Assembly (NCBI GenBank): GCA_964529305.1
Contig: CAZGUX010000228.1
Coordinates: 1 to 64,000 of the forward strand
Source of the DNA: CAZGUX01 sp964529305
GTDB lineage: Bacteria; Acidobacteriota; Terriglobia; Bryobacterales; Bryobacteraceae
Length of the DNA stretch: 64,000 bases
Direction: 5' to 3'
Position numbers and translations under genes: made by a program. The notes beneath the pieces were generated by a model. The model made no database searches, was not told the origin of the DNA, and was given only the letters and a program-made list of their open reading frames with translations. This document shows positions 34,304 through 44,151 of the stretch, piece after piece. Each line of letters opens with the position of its first letter. The stretch's first letter is position 1.

Positions 34304-34328
34304 GTGACGACTGGGAGGTGGTCGTCAC
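34304..34328. promoter_or_regulatory. 8-bp inverted repeat in the gap before acuI
   Basis: GTGACGAC at 34304-34311 pairs perfectly with GTCGTCAC at 34321-34328 (9-base loop). It lies in the 269-base gap between the SIS gene and the acrylyl-CoA reductase gene. No T tract follows. TTGACT at 34344-34349 could be a -35 box, with no well-spaced -10. A dyad operator or a weak terminator are both possible. Confidence 0.3.
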
Positions 34329-34413
34329 CCGCCCAGCCAGTCCTTGACTTTTTAACGGTTGTCCGTCGGGATTATGTCCCGGTTTTGCGCTTAACCGGCC
34401 CAAGTCTCATAAT

Positions 34414-35415
<1,002 letters not shown>

Positions 35416-35464
35416 ATTTAACTACCTGGCTCGGGCCACTTGGGGATGTCCAACGCGTCTCCCC

Positions 35465-37027
35465 TCACCGCGCGACCTGAAACGAGTAGAGCGTCGCCCG
35501 CTTCATCTTGAACCGCAGGTATACCGCCTTCCCTCGCAACTCACTCAGGTCGCTTTTCCCCTGCCACGTCACCGCCTGGTCGAACGCATCTCCGGCCACC
35601 CGGTCGGCGTCCTTCATGGTGAAACCGGCCAGCGGTGTCTCCCAGGTCGTCTCTCTGGATTTGTAGTCCGGCGCTTGCATGATCTCCACCCAGATGCCGC
35701 CGGTATGATCGTCGTACGCGGGCGGCAGGGAGCTGAAATTCAGCAGGAGGCGAGAGCCGTCCATCACGAACTGGCGGGTGATCAGAAACGCCGTCTGCTC
35801 CCCGGCCTCCTGGCCGATGAACCGGTCCTTCCGCATGCGGAAGATCCCCACCGACGTTTCGTTGAACCACGAGTTCTGCGGCAGCGGCGAGGCGTAGTAG
35901 TAAAACAGCATGTCCGGACCCATCTCGATCGGGCCGCTCATGCCCGGTTCCACCTGCCCGTGATCGAAGGCGCCCTTCTCGCCGCGCGAGACCAGCGGCT
36001 TGCGGTCCCACATCCGCTCCCACTCCACGCCGTCGCGGCTGGTGGCGATGTGGGCCTCGTTTTCACTCTTCCCCTTGTCTGCGTTCATCACCGCGTACAA
36101 CGAGAGAAACGCTCCGTGACGGCGGAAGACGTGCGCGCCGTCAAAGTCGGGGATGTCCCGCTCGTCCGGATACATCACGGTGCGCGGCATGCCCCAGCGC
36201 GTAATGTCCGGGCTCATCATCATTGCCAGGCGCCGGCCCGTGTGCCGCACCCCTTCCGGCAGAGGCCCCATGCCCCCCGGGCGGATCGGCGACCGGACAT
36301 ACATGTGCCACAGTTTCGTCTCCGGCACCCACACGACGTGATTTGGAGCGTCGCTGTGATAGTAAAGCAGCCGCGTCTCGTTCGGATCCCAATGGATTCC
36401 ATCGGGGGAGTAGGTCAGCGAAAAGCCGGTCGCGCCCGTGTACAGGATCATGAACCGCCGGCGCGGATCGGACTGGTCCGGGTTGAACATCACCTGCGAG
36501 CCCCCGGCCCGCCGGTTCTTGCCCGTGGCGATGATGTTGGTGGCCGGGTGTCCCGCGAACGGAAAATCCTTCAGCTTCGGCTTGGTCCAGTTGTAGCCGT
36601 CTTCACTCTCGGCGTAGCCGATGTAATAGGAAGGCCCCTTCTTCGAGAAGTAGTTTGACAGGCTGAAGCAGGTGTACCACATGCGGTACTCCTGCAGTTG
36701 GTCGTCGTAGAGCACGGAGGGACTGCCGCCCACGGCTTCTTCCCACGGCTTATCCTGCACCACCACCGGATTGCGGCCGTACTTGATGACCGTGCCCGAT
36801 TTGCGCGTGAGCTTCCAGCGGTCCTCCACAATGTAGTTGTCAAAAACAAACTGGGGTTGGTTGCCGATGCGCAACGGCTCGCCGCGATAATAGGCCTGGG
36901 GAATCAGTTGCAGGGCGCCGGTGGCGGATCCGTGGTCGTCCGCCCGGCTGTGAATTCCAAGGAAGGCCAGCACACACACCAGCAGCGTGGGAACCGCCAC
37001 CGCGAGGTATCGGAAAGGATGGGTCAT
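35465..37027 (-). CDS. Membrane-anchored/secreted beta-propeller (GH43/GH32-like) protein
   Basis: ATG 37027 begins with a clear hydrophobic signal (MTHPFRYLAVAVPTLLVCVL); the open frame extends 14 codons upstream but the ATG at 37069 adds only a non-hydrophobic segment. 520 residues. Repeated blade-like motifs: GGSPSVLYDDQLQEYRMWYT, YTGATGFSLTYSPDGIHWD, WVPETKLWHMYVRSPI, and HVFRRHGAFLSLYAVMN resemble five-bladed propellers of glycoside hydrolase families 32/43/68. No catalytic acid trio is evident, so enzymatic activity is unproven. The C-terminal 120 residues form a beta-rich accessory domain (YLRFKMKRATLYSF). Confidence 0.7.
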   Translation of the reverse strand: MTHPFRYLAVAVPTLLVCVLAFLGIHSRADDHGSATGALQLIPQAYYRGEPLRIGNQPQFVFDNYIVEDRWKLTRKSGTVIKYGRNPVVVQDKPWEEAVGGSPSVLYDDQLQEYRMWYTCFSLSNYFSKKGPSYYIGYAESEDGYNWTKPKLKDFPFAGHPATNIIATGKNRRAGGSQVMFNPDQSDPRRRFMILYTGATGFSLTYSPDGIHWDPNETRLLYYHSDAPNHVVWVPETKLWHMYVRSPIRPGGMGPLPEGVRHTGRRLAMMMSPDITRWGMPRTVMYPDERDIPDFDGAHVFRRHGAFLSLYAVMNADKGKSENEAHIATSRDGVEWERMWDRKPLVSRGEKGAFDHGQVEPGMSGPIEMGPDMLFYYYASPLPQNSWFNETSVGIFRMRKDRFIGQEAGEQTAFLITRQFVMDGSRLLLNFSSLPPAYDDHTGGIWVEIMQAPDYKSRETTWETPLAGFTMKDADRVAGDAFDQAVTWQGKSDLSELRGKAVYLRFKMKRATLYSFQVAR

Positions 37028-37191
37028 GGCTACCGGCCATTCTTTCAAAAACCCGGGGCACGTGGCCAAACTGCGCGGCGACGAGCGTCGGAGTGTCAGT
37101 AACCGGAGCCGATGAACGCGCTATAGGGCACTCGCGTAATTCTGCGCCAGGGAATGCCAATTGAAGAGGTAAGAGGCGACGACGATCTGGC

Positions 37192-37377
37192 TCATTTGGG
37201 CGAGGACGTTTCGGTAAATTGCCGCCGATCCTGGTAGATGGACTCCACAAAGCGCTCGGTTTCTTCATCCGGCACAGGGTCTACGTGACGCAGGATCTCC
37301 TCGACGGAGAACGGCTGCGGCCCGATGAGGACGGGCTTGTAGCCGGTATCGCGAAGATGCTGTAGCTCGTCGTTCAT
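37192..37377 (-). CDS. Small acidic protein, possible antitoxin
   Basis: From ATG 37377, with GGGAG seven bases upstream, 61 residues: MNDELQHLRDTGYKPVLIGP, then a helix FSVEEILRHVDPVPDEETER and FVESIYQDRRQ. The pattern (short strand, helix, charged tail) could be an antitoxin. The stop overlaps a 25-codon open frame (37195-37121, ATGA) that has no family signature, so a toxin partner has been lost or never existed. No domain is recognised. Position next to a gene remnant at 37466-37738 hints at a shuffled region. Confidence 0.4.
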   Translation of the reverse strand: MNDELQHLRDTGYKPVLIGPQPFSVEEILRHVDPVPDEETERFVESIYQDRRQFTETSSPK

Positions 37378-37465
37378 TTCGCCACTCCCTGAAGCCAGCA
37401 TAACGCCGCGCCTATCAGGGAAAGACGCGGTCGTAACTCGCCGCTGACCTGTCCGGACCCCACGA

Positions 37466-37738
37466 TCAGGGTACTCCTGGGAACCTTAGGACCGAGCCAA
37501 AAGGTCCCCACTTGACAATGTGCCCGACGGTCTGGCCGTAGGTCTCCTGCCCGCCGAAGCCGATGCCTACGGCTCCAAACGCGGCGGCAACCGCGGCCGC
37601 CGATTCGCTTCGGCGAAGCAGAAGGCAAATCGCCAACGCCACGAGGGCGCCTGGGATCCTCGCACCGAGCGGGCCACCGCCACTGTAACCGCGAAGACCC
37701 CAACCGAGGGATATTGCGACCGCCGGGATTGGGACATC
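37466..37738 (-). pseudogene. Remnant of a polytopic membrane protein
   Basis: A minus-strand frame without a start codon, beginning right at the stop of the SDR gene, encodes 90 residues of the type LGWGLRGYSGGGPLGARIPG, then a hydrophobic helix and AFGAVGIGFGGQETYGQTVG. The LGWGxRG...IPG and FGG...Y.Q..G patterns resemble a large membrane-protein family known, from memory, in Planctomycetes and Acidobacteria. The match stops after about 75 residues, where the frame becomes unrelated (KWGPFGSVLRFPGVP) and ends. The N-terminus and most of the protein are missing, so this is a deletion relic. Confidence 0.45.
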
Positions 37739-38496
37739 TATTCGAGGGTGTTGCCGCCGTTCACCGAAATCTTTTGACCCGTGATGAAATTCGCGCCGTC
37801 GCTGGCAAGGTACGCCACCGCTTCCGCTACGTCGTCCGGGACTCCCTGCCTGCGGAGCGGAACGTGAGCCGCGTACTGCTCCAGTTGCCTCCGCGGGACC
37901 GAGTCGTGACGTTCCACGGGAATCCAGCCCGGCGCCACCAGGTTGACGGTGATTCCGAACGGCCCGAGTTCGTTGGCCCAGGATCTTGTCATGCCGAGTT
38001 GTGCGGCCTTCGCCCCGACATAGTGGGCGAATTCGATCCGGCCGAGTTCCACCACCTCGCTACCGATCTGAATGATGCGCCCGTGACTGCGGTCGCGCAT
38101 GCCCGGCATCACTTCCTTCACGAGAAGGAGAGGCGACTTCACAAAAAAGCGTAACTGGTCCAGGCAGTCCTTCCACGTCTGTTCCTCGATGGGAAGAAAG
38201 GGCTGCGGACCGGTGGCATTGCACACCAGGATATCGACCGAGCGTCCGAACTTGTCGCAGACTTCCCGCACCAGGCGGCGGACGGCCTCTTCGTCGGTGA
38301 CGTCGGCATGGAACACTTCCGCGACGCCGCCGGCGGCGACGATGGAATCGCGAACGGCATGAGCCAGATCGTGACTGGCGTGATAGTTGACGGCGACACT
38401 GGCCCCGCGGGCGCCGAGTCTTCGCGCGATGGCCGCGCCCAGTCCGCGGGACGCGCCCGTGACCAGGGCGACGCGGCCGCTCAAATTGTAGGACAT
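37738..38496 (-). CDS. SDR-family oxidoreductase, FabG-like
   Basis: 252 residues, classical short-chain dehydrogenase. NAD(P)-binding TGASRGLGAAIARRLG is at about 14-29, the NAG-like motif reads LVCNATGP, the catalytic Tyr and Lys are in YVGAK and the catalytic Ser in IIQIGSEV. The closing APGWIPVERHDSVPRRQLEQ and NFITGQKISVNGGNT segments match 3-oxoacyl-ACP reductase-type enzymes. The Arg/Gly in place of Asp after strand 2 suggests NADPH preference, but that is uncertain. The substrate is unknown; it lies close to the ThuA gene (7 bases apart). Confidence 0.93.
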   Translation of the reverse strand: MSYNLSGRVALVTGASRGLGAAIARRLGARGASVAVNYHASHDLAHAVRDSIVAAGGVAEVFHADVTDEEAVRRLVREVCDKFGRSVDILVCNATGPQPFLPIEEQTWKDCLDQLRFFVKSPLLLVKEVMPGMRDRSHGRIIQIGSEVVELGRIEFAHYVGAKAAQLGMTRSWANELGPFGITVNLVAPGWIPVERHDSVPRRQLEQYAAHVPLRRQGVPDDVAEAVAYLASDGANFITGQKISVNGGNTLE

Positions 38497-38503
38497 TCCC
38501 GAG

Positions 38504-39904
38504 TTATCTCCTTAACAGCCAGGTAACGGAATTGCGCATCAGGCGCTGGAACATGGGATGTTCCAGCGCGTCGCGCGTGTGGCCGCTGGCCAGGTGGACG
38601 AGACGGCCCTTGCCAGGCTCGTAGCACCATCCGGCGGCGGCGGTCTTCTCTTCGTCCGACCGGTTGCGCAACAACAGATGCACCTTCTTTTCATCATAGG
38701 GCGGCGTGTGCTGCTCGTCAGCCGCGAAGAACTCGCTGACACCTTTGGTGATGGGGTGGTCCTTGTCGACCACCTCGACGCGGAAGCGCTCGAGCGGGCC
38801 GTGCCCGATGTAGCGGCCGCCGACCAGCTTGAGATACGGCCCGTTCTCCGGATAGACGCCCATCGAGTTGTGGAGGTTGAGAAAGGCGCCGCCGCGTTCC
38901 ACAAAATCGACGACGGCTTTTTCCTGCTCCGGCGTCATCCAGATGGCCGGCTTCTTGAAGTCGTTCGGCCAGACCATTCCGTCGCGAAGAACGACCAGCA
39001 GGTCCACGGCCGCGAGGTTTTCCGCCGTCAGGGAGCGATAGTCGACCAGGAAGTGGGGCGTGACGCCGGTGGCTTCAAAGACCAGACGGAGACCGGCCTC
39101 GAGGTGCTCCGGCTCGTGGTAGCGGTCGCCAATGAGGACGAGCGCCTGAGGTTTGGTTCGGGACGGCTGGGGAACGCGGCCGGCATACGGCGCTTTCGGG
39201 CCGGTGAGTTCGGCGTAGACATGGCGGACATCTTCAGGCCGGGGATTGTCGTAGGGCATCCACGTGTAGTAAGACGCCGGGAGAAGAACGCTTTGCTCAA
39301 TGGATTCGACCGTACGGCCCAGCACGATGCCATAGGCGACCTGGCGGCGCAGTTCGGTCAGGAAGCGTTCCTGGCGGTCGAGTAGGGCCGGTCCGCCCCA
39401 GGAGCCTTGGCCGGGTACGACTCGCGCGGGGTTTGTGGCTTTGAGTTTCGCCAGATTGGAGAGCCATGCGGCGGTGTCCTTTCCCGGGAGGGCGGCGCGC
39501 GGCCCGTTGACCACTGCCGGTCCGGCGAACAGCACACGCTTGTCGGCAAAGTACAGGGCGTGTCCGCCCTGGAGGGGAATTGCCTGCCCGGCAGTGGCCT
39601 GCTTGACGCCAAGAGATTCCAGTTGCCGGAGCAGAGGTTCGTCGGCAGGAGTGCGCGACGTCAGCACGAGGCTGGTGACGGGCGTGCCGGTGAGGGCGCG
39701 GATGCCGGCGAGAAACTTCGCCGGGTCGATCCCACGCGGGAGGTCAATCAGAAGTGTGTCGTTCGATCGTGCGATCCAGCCGCAGTTGGCGGAACCGTAT
39801 TTGTCCGCGAACCCCGCGGCCCAGACACCGGGCGCGATCTGCTCCTGATGCGGGAGAGCGGAGAGAAGCGCCGGGAACAACAGCCAGAAATGTCGTTTCA
39901 TCAT
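38504..39904 (-). CDS. Secreted ThuA-domain protein with N-terminal degenerate metallo-beta-lactamase-like domain
   Basis: ATG 39904 (or the next codon, 39901), with GGTGGG six bases upstream, gives 466 residues; the open frame is longer but the upstream 120 codons have no coding character. Signal peptide residues 1-17. Residues 20-200 follow the metallo-beta-lactamase layout (GVWAAGF, NDTLLIDLPRGIDPAKFLAG, then VTSLVLTS), but the metal ligands HxHxDH are replaced by TSRTPADE at 82-89. Residues about 235-466 form the ThuA domain (glutamine-amidotransferase-like, with VDFVERGGAFLNLHN and GHGPLERFRVEV). ThuA is linked to trehalose and other sugar uptake. The fusion is unusual. Confidence 0.75.
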   Translation of the reverse strand: MMKRHFWLLFPALLSALPHQEQIAPGVWAAGFADKYGSANCGWIARSNDTLLIDLPRGIDPAKFLAGIRALTGTPVTSLVLTSRTPADEPLLRQLESLGVKQATAGQAIPLQGGHALYFADKRVLFAGPAVVNGPRAALPGKDTAAWLSNLAKLKATNPARVVPGQGSWGGPALLDRQERFLTELRRQVAYGIVLGRTVESIEQSVLLPASYYTWMPYDNPRPEDVRHVYAELTGPKAPYAGRVPQPSRTKPQALVLIGDRYHEPEHLEAGLRLVFEATGVTPHFLVDYRSLTAENLAAVDLLVVLRDGMVWPNDFKKPAIWMTPEQEKAVVDFVERGGAFLNLHNSMGVYPENGPYLKLVGGRYIGHGPLERFRVEVVDKDHPITKGVSEFFAADEQHTPPYDEKKVHLLLRNRSDEEKTAAAGWCYEPGKGRLVHLASGHTRDALEHPMFQRLMRNSVTWLLRR

Positions 39905-40049
39905 GGAACACCCACCGAATGGCCAGTGTACTGAATCCGGTGCTGTAATGAGAACGCCCAGGGAACGCCATGAGCCTGCGGCCAGATGATCTGCCCACCC
40001 GCCGCGCGACCGAAGCCGTCGCCCGGGCGGCGCTTTCAAGGAGCGCGTC

Positions 40050-40520
40050 ATGCGCATTGCAGCGTGTTTTGGGCTTGCCCTGGCAAGCCTGACGCTCCTC
40101 CCGCCTCGGCTCCAGGCGGGAGACCCAGGCAGCCGTGCCCAGTATGTCGGGGGCACGGTTGCCGGCCTTCCCAGTAAAACGGAAGGCACCCTGACGATCA
40201 ACGATCCGGAAGCGCTGTCGTTTCGCGTGAAGTCCGGCGCGATTCGAGTGATGTATTCGCGGGTCAATACCCTGGAATACGGCCAGACCGTCGGCCGCCG
40301 CTATATTTCCGCCATTCTCATCTCTCCGATCCTGCTTCTGTCGAAAAAGAGACGGCACTATCTGACGGTCGGATTCACGGACGATGACGGCCAGCAGCAG
40401 GCGATGGTGTTCGAAGTCGAGAAAGGGCAGATTCGCGCGGTGCTGGCGGGTCTGGAGGCGCGAACCGGGCGGCGCGTGGAGTTTCAGGACGAAGAGGCCC
40501 GCAAATCGGGAAAGGGGTGA
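40050..40520 (+). CDS. Secreted protein of unknown function
   Basis: ATG 40050 is preceded by AAGGAG at six to seven bases. 156 residues with a signal peptide (MRIAACFGLALASLTLLPPRLQAG). The mature part is beta-rich: AQYVGGTVAGLPSKTEGTLTI, then SFRVKSGAIRVMYSRVNTLEYGQTVGRRY and a hydrophobic stretch ISAILISPILLLSKKRRHYLTVGF that may be a buried strand or membrane anchor, then an acidic tail. It resembles a known acidobacterial secreted family without function. It is four bases from the next secreted gene, so the two likely act together. Confidence 0.7.
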   Translation: MRIAACFGLALASLTLLPPRLQAGDPGSRAQYVGGTVAGLPSKTEGTLTINDPEALSFRVKSGAIRVMYSRVNTLEYGQTVGRRYISAILISPILLLSKKRRHYLTVGFTDDDGQQQAMVFEVEKGQIRAVLAGLEARTGRRVEFQDEEARKSGKG

Positions 40521-40524
40521 GGCG

Positions 40525-41142
40525 ATGTGGTTCCTGCTGGTAGTGGTTCCGGCACTTCTGACGGCCGGCGAGAACGCGCCCGCGTCCATCGCGCCAGCGA
40601 GCCTGGAGGCGCAACGGGTCTCGCAGCAGCGCGAGGTGGAGTTCGAAGGTCTGGTGCAATTGCTGGGTGTGCGCCGCATCTTTGTCGACAAGCTGACCGG
40701 GGGGCAGACGGCCGACCAGATGCGCGATCTCCTGATGGCCCATCTTCGGGAGACGCGGCTGTTCCTGGTCACGGAGAGCCGGGAGCGCGCGGACGCCGTT
40801 CTGCGCGGGGCCGCCGAAGATCTGGTTTACACCGAGCAGCACCAGATGGAAGACGGCATCAACGCTCACGCCGGTGTCGGCGTCGGCCGCGATGCCAAGA
40901 GCCGGACGGGTGGAGGCTACGGAAACGCCAGCGTGAGTTCGCGCGAATCGATGCGCGTCACGGAGCGCCGGCACGAAGCGATGGCGTCGCTGAGGCTGGT
41001 AAACAAAGACGGCGATGTGATCTGGTCGACGACGCAGGAAAGCACGGGCGCGAAGTATCGCGGCGCCAGCGCCGATGTTGCCGAGAAAGTGACGCGGAAA
41101 CTAGCGGAGGATTACGAGCGGGCGCGACGGTTGCGCAAGTAG
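40525..41142 (+). CDS. Secreted protein, CsgG/DUF-type lipoprotein-like fold, unknown
   Basis: ATG 40525 follows the previous stop (40520) by four bases, with GGGG near by; 205 residues. Signal peptide MWFLLVVVPALLTAGE. The mature part has RRIFVDKLTGGQTADQMRDLL, then LFLVTESRERADAVLRGAAEDLVYTEQ and VIWSTTQESTGAKYRGASAD, a layout of strands and helices like the surface-exposed CsgG/TolB-N-type domains used in outer-membrane proteins. A Gly-rich loop (VGVGRDAKSRTGGGYGNAS) separates the halves. No lipobox is seen. Function unknown; coupled to the preceding secreted protein. Confidence 0.6.
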   Translation: MWFLLVVVPALLTAGENAPASIAPASLEAQRVSQQREVEFEGLVQLLGVRRIFVDKLTGGQTADQMRDLLMAHLRETRLFLVTESRERADAVLRGAAEDLVYTEQHQMEDGINAHAGVGVGRDAKSRTGGGYGNASVSSRESMRVTERRHEAMASLRLVNKDGDVIWSTTQESTGAKYRGASADVAEKVTRKLAEDYERARRLRK

Positions 41143-41186
41143 GCCCTGACCCCTCGATCGGGCCGGCCCCCGAACCTGAACAGCGC

Positions 41187-42551
41187 TCACAATCTCTCTT
41201 TCACTCGCAGCCAGATGGGGCGGCCCGGTTTGAGACTGACCCGAGGCACGGGCCGCACCTCCGGTCCATCCTCGACCTCGAGATCGAACGCGTTCAGCAG
41301 TAGCGCCAGGATCAGTCCCATCTCGAGCATCGCAAAAGACGCTCCGAGGCACTGGCGCGGACCGGCGCCGAAGGGAAAATAAGCGAAGCGGTGCCGGGCG
41401 GCAGACCGCTCCGGGGTGAATCGTTCAGGATCAAAGCGCTCGGGCTCGGGCCAGATCGAAGGCAATCGATGAACCACGAACGGCGCGATGAGCACACGCG
41501 TGCCGGCCCGAATGGGACAACCTCCGATCGAATCGTCACTAATGGCCGTACGCATCATTCCCCAGATCGGAGGATACAGCCGCATGCTCTCCTCGAGCGT
41601 CATTTTCGTGTAGGTGAGTTTGGCCACCAGGTCGGGATCGGGACTCTCATTGCCGGGAAGCGACCTCACTTCTTCCGCCACTCTCCGGTAGACCGCGGGA
41701 TGTTTCCCCAGCAGGTAGAGGGTCCAGGTCATGGCTTCGCTGACACTGTCGTGACCCGTCGCCATGATGGTGACGATCTCATCGCGGAGCTGACCCTCGG
41801 CCATCTCGGCTCCTGTTTCGGGATCGCGGGCATAGACCAGCAGGGAAGCGACATCGGTCTCGCTCGGTCCCCGTGTTCGGCGGGTCTCGACGATCCGGGC
41901 GATGAACGGATGAATCGTGTCCAGCGCGCGTTGGATCCGCCTGCGCCCGGGAGTGGGAACGAAATCGGGGAGCCGGAAGGGATTAAATGCCTCGGCGAGG
42001 TTGATTTCATTCTGGATATCCAGCAGGGCCTGGCCCACCGCTTCGAGGTCGTCTGGCTGTTCCTGGCCGAACACGCACCGGAGCAGGCTCTTCAGGGAGA
42101 GCGCCATCATCTCCTCGCGGACGTTCAGCCGCTTTCCGGCGCGGGCCGCGGCCTTCCAGCGCTCGATCATTTCGTGCGTGGAATCCGCCATGGTCGCCGC
42201 AAACATCTCGTGATGTTTGCGCAGAAAGGCCGGCTGCATCAGCCTTCGCTGACGCCGCCAGAACTCGCCTTCCGAATTCGGCAGCCCATTTCCGAACAGG
42301 GGCGCGAGGACCTTCCGATATCGGGGACCCTTGCCGTAATTGAGATGATTCCCCTGCAGAACGTGGCCGACGTACTCAGGGTCGTTGATCTGGTAGGCCT
42401 TGTCGCTCCGTAGCCGCACGATGCCGCCGTAGCGGGCGTTGCCGGTGAGATAGCGCAGAGGGTCGCGCAACGCTCCCAGGGCTTGGAGCCAAAATGGCCG
42501 CAATGGTCCCGGGATCTGGTGGCGTTCAAGGGGTTGTGGCGCGGCGCTCAC
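41187..42551 (-). CDS. Cytochrome P450
   Basis: 454 residues, soluble, complete. Haem-binding loop FPFGAGPRQCLG near residue 395 with the axial Cys, the ExxR of helix K in TLEESMRLYPPIWG, the PERF-like FDPERFTPERSAARH and an I-helix ATGHDSVSEAMTW in which the oxygen-activating acid-alcohol pair is Asp-Ser rather than the usual Glu/Asp-Thr. The closest group by feel is the CYP102/CYP4-like fatty-acid or hydrocarbon hydroxylases, but this is unsure. No ferredoxin or reductase gene is next to it. Eleven bases separate it from the epoxide-hydrolase-like gene upstream, likely an operon. Confidence 0.93.
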   Translation of the reverse strand: MSAAPQPLERHQIPGPLRPFWLQALGALRDPLRYLTGNARYGGIVRLRSDKAYQINDPEYVGHVLQGNHLNYGKGPRYRKVLAPLFGNGLPNSEGEFWRRQRRLMQPAFLRKHHEMFAATMADSTHEMIERWKAAARAGKRLNVREEMMALSLKSLLRCVFGQEQPDDLEAVGQALLDIQNEINLAEAFNPFRLPDFVPTPGRRRIQRALDTIHPFIARIVETRRTRGPSETDVASLLVYARDPETGAEMAEGQLRDEIVTIMATGHDSVSEAMTWTLYLLGKHPAVYRRVAEEVRSLPGNESPDPDLVAKLTYTKMTLEESMRLYPPIWGMMRTAISDDSIGGCPIRAGTRVLIAPFVVHRLPSIWPEPERFDPERFTPERSAARHRFAYFPFGAGPRQCLGASFAMLEMGLILALLLNAFDLEVEDGPEVRPVPRVSLKPGRPIWLRVKERL

Positions 42552-42562
42552 GGGAGTAGGCC

Positions 42563-43438
42563 TCAGGATTTGAATGTCTCGATCAGAAGCCGGCTGACGG
42601 CGGCCGGCTCTTCCAGGTGCAACCAGTGACCGGCTGTTGGAAACGGGATCAACTCCGCCTGATCACAATAGCGCAAACTGTCGCTGGCGCTGTGCGGCGG
42701 GAGATAGACATCGCGGAGGCCCCAGGCGATGCGCACCGGCACGCGCACGCGCTGCTCCACCGGGAGGGGCTCGCGGAAGAGCGCCCGATACCAGTTGATC
42801 ATTCCGCTGAGCGCACCCGGCTGCCGCCAGGCCTCGCGATACCGCGCGAGGTCCTCCTTTGAGAATGTGCCCCGGCGGCTGGTCCACACCATCGATTTCA
42901 CGGCGTAGCGAAAATCAAGCACGGAAAAAGCCCGTTCGGGCAGCCACGGCAGTTGAAAGAAGATCATGTACCAGCTCCGCAGCAGTTGGGTGGGATGCCG
43001 GGAATCGAACCGCCTGAACCGCCTGAGGACCTCCGGGTGCGGACCATTGAGGATCACCATCATCCGCACCCGCCGCGGATAGCGGATGGCCACCTCCCAG
43101 GCCACGACGGCGCCCCAGTCGTGTCCGGCCAGGCAAAACCGGTCGGCGCCCAACTGGCCGGCGATTGCCACGACATCGGCGCTCAGTTCACTGGCGAAAT
43201 AGGCGGCGATTCCTTCCGGCTTGCTGCTCTTGGCATAGCCGCGTTGGTCGGGAGCCACAACGCGGAACCCGGCCTGGGCCAGAGGCCCCATTTGCCGCCG
43301 CCAGCACTCGCTGAACTCGGGAAAGCCGTGGAGGAGAATCACCAGTTCGCCGCTCTCGGGTCCGGAGACACGCGCGAAGAGCTTGACGCCGCCGCGCTCC
43401 AGGACGATCTCGCCGACATTCCCGGCCTCAAGTGACAT
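42563..43438 (-). CDS. Alpha/beta-hydrolase, epoxide hydrolase-like
   Basis: 291 residues, soluble. HGFPEFSECWRRQ forms the oxyanion-hole strand, the nucleophile elbow is AGHDWGAVVAW with Asp as nucleophile, a cap domain follows, and the catalytic His is in TAGHWLHLEEP. This set matches epoxide hydrolases; dehalogenase activity is possible but the HG-F-P and cap residues favour epoxide hydrolase. A P450 gene follows on the same strand, so a route that epoxidises and then hydrolyses an unsaturated lipid or terpenoid is plausible. The 133-base divergent gap upstream faces the ICMT-like gene. Confidence 0.88.
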   Translation of the reverse strand: MSLEAGNVGEIVLERGGVKLFARVSGPESGELVILLHGFPEFSECWRRQMGPLAQAGFRVVAPDQRGYAKSSKPEGIAAYFASELSADVVAIAGQLGADRFCLAGHDWGAVVAWEVAIRYPRRVRMMVILNGPHPEVLRRFRRFDSRHPTQLLRSWYMIFFQLPWLPERAFSVLDFRYAVKSMVWTSRRGTFSKEDLARYREAWRQPGALSGMINWYRALFREPLPVEQRVRVPVRIAWGLRDVYLPPHSASDSLRYCDQAELIPFPTAGHWLHLEEPAAVSRLLIETFKS

Positions 43439-43570
43439 TTGGCAGGGTTCCTGTTATACCATGAACACCGGCCGCACCGGCTGTGTGGATGCACCCGAGC
43501 CGGGCAATGCCGCCAGGACATTCCAGTGCGGCAAGTGGCCAGTGTTTCCGGCGGGTTCCGTTGAAAGATC

Positions 43571-44116
43571 ATGGCATTCGTTACTAGAGCGGTCGTTCTC
43601 ATCTGCTGGGCCCTTTGGGGCTGTGCGTTGTGGTTCGGAAGCCGTAGCGCCGGCGGCCGCAAACCCGTGAAGGTAGCGCCCCAGGCACGAATCGGGATCG
43701 TCTTCCAACTGGTGGCGTACGCGCCTTTGTTGCTTGGCGGCGGCGAGCCGACGTTGGCCACGCGCATCACCTGCATGATCTCGGGGGCAATCGCGGCGGC
43801 GCTCACCTGGTGGGCCGTGTGGCATTTACGCGGCCATTGGCAGGTACAGGCCGGCCTGTTCGCGGATCACAAGCTGGTGCAGTCCGGACCCTATCGAATC
43901 GTCCGGCATCCCATCTACCTCTCGATGCTCCTGCTGCTGGTGGCAACGGGTTTCGGCCGCGCGCCGATGGTCGTGTTTACCGCCTGCTTCGTCACGTTCA
44001 TCATCGCCACGGAGATCCGGGTGAACGCGGAGGACAAGTTGCTGGCCAGCCGTTTTGGCGAGTCCTTTGACGCCTATCGCTCCCAGGTCCGCGCCTACGT
44101 TCCGTACATCCGCTAG
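43571..44116 (+). CDS. Isoprenylcysteine carboxyl methyltransferase-family membrane protein
   Basis: 181 residues with four to five hydrophobic segments (AVVLICWALWGCALWFG, FQLVAYAPLLLGG, ISGAIAAALTWWAVW and two at the C-terminus). The family signature GPYRIVRHPIYLSMLLLLVATGF, with RHP, binds S-adenosylmethionine in ICMT/PEMT-like proteins, and the end ALFVT...EDKLLASRFGESFDAYRSQV is typical. It probably methylates a lipid or isoprenoid carboxylate. It is divergent from the P450/epoxide-hydrolase unit and convergent with the desaturase gene. Confidence 0.88.
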   Translation: MAFVTRAVVLICWALWGCALWFGSRSAGGRKPVKVAPQARIGIVFQLVAYAPLLLGGGEPTLATRITCMISGAIAAALTWWAVWHLRGHWQVQAGLFADHKLVQSGPYRIVRHPIYLSMLLLLVATGFGRAPMVVFTACFVTFIIATEIRVNAEDKLLASRFGESFDAYRSQVRAYVPYIR

Positions 44117-44151
44117 CACGCCGCGGTACCCGGGGGCTGGCGGGCCCGAGA

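Noticed and set aside
37121..37195. 25-codon frame overlapping the stop of the small acidic gene by ATGA
   Set aside because: Too short for a PIN or other toxin and no motif; noted only as a possible lost partner.
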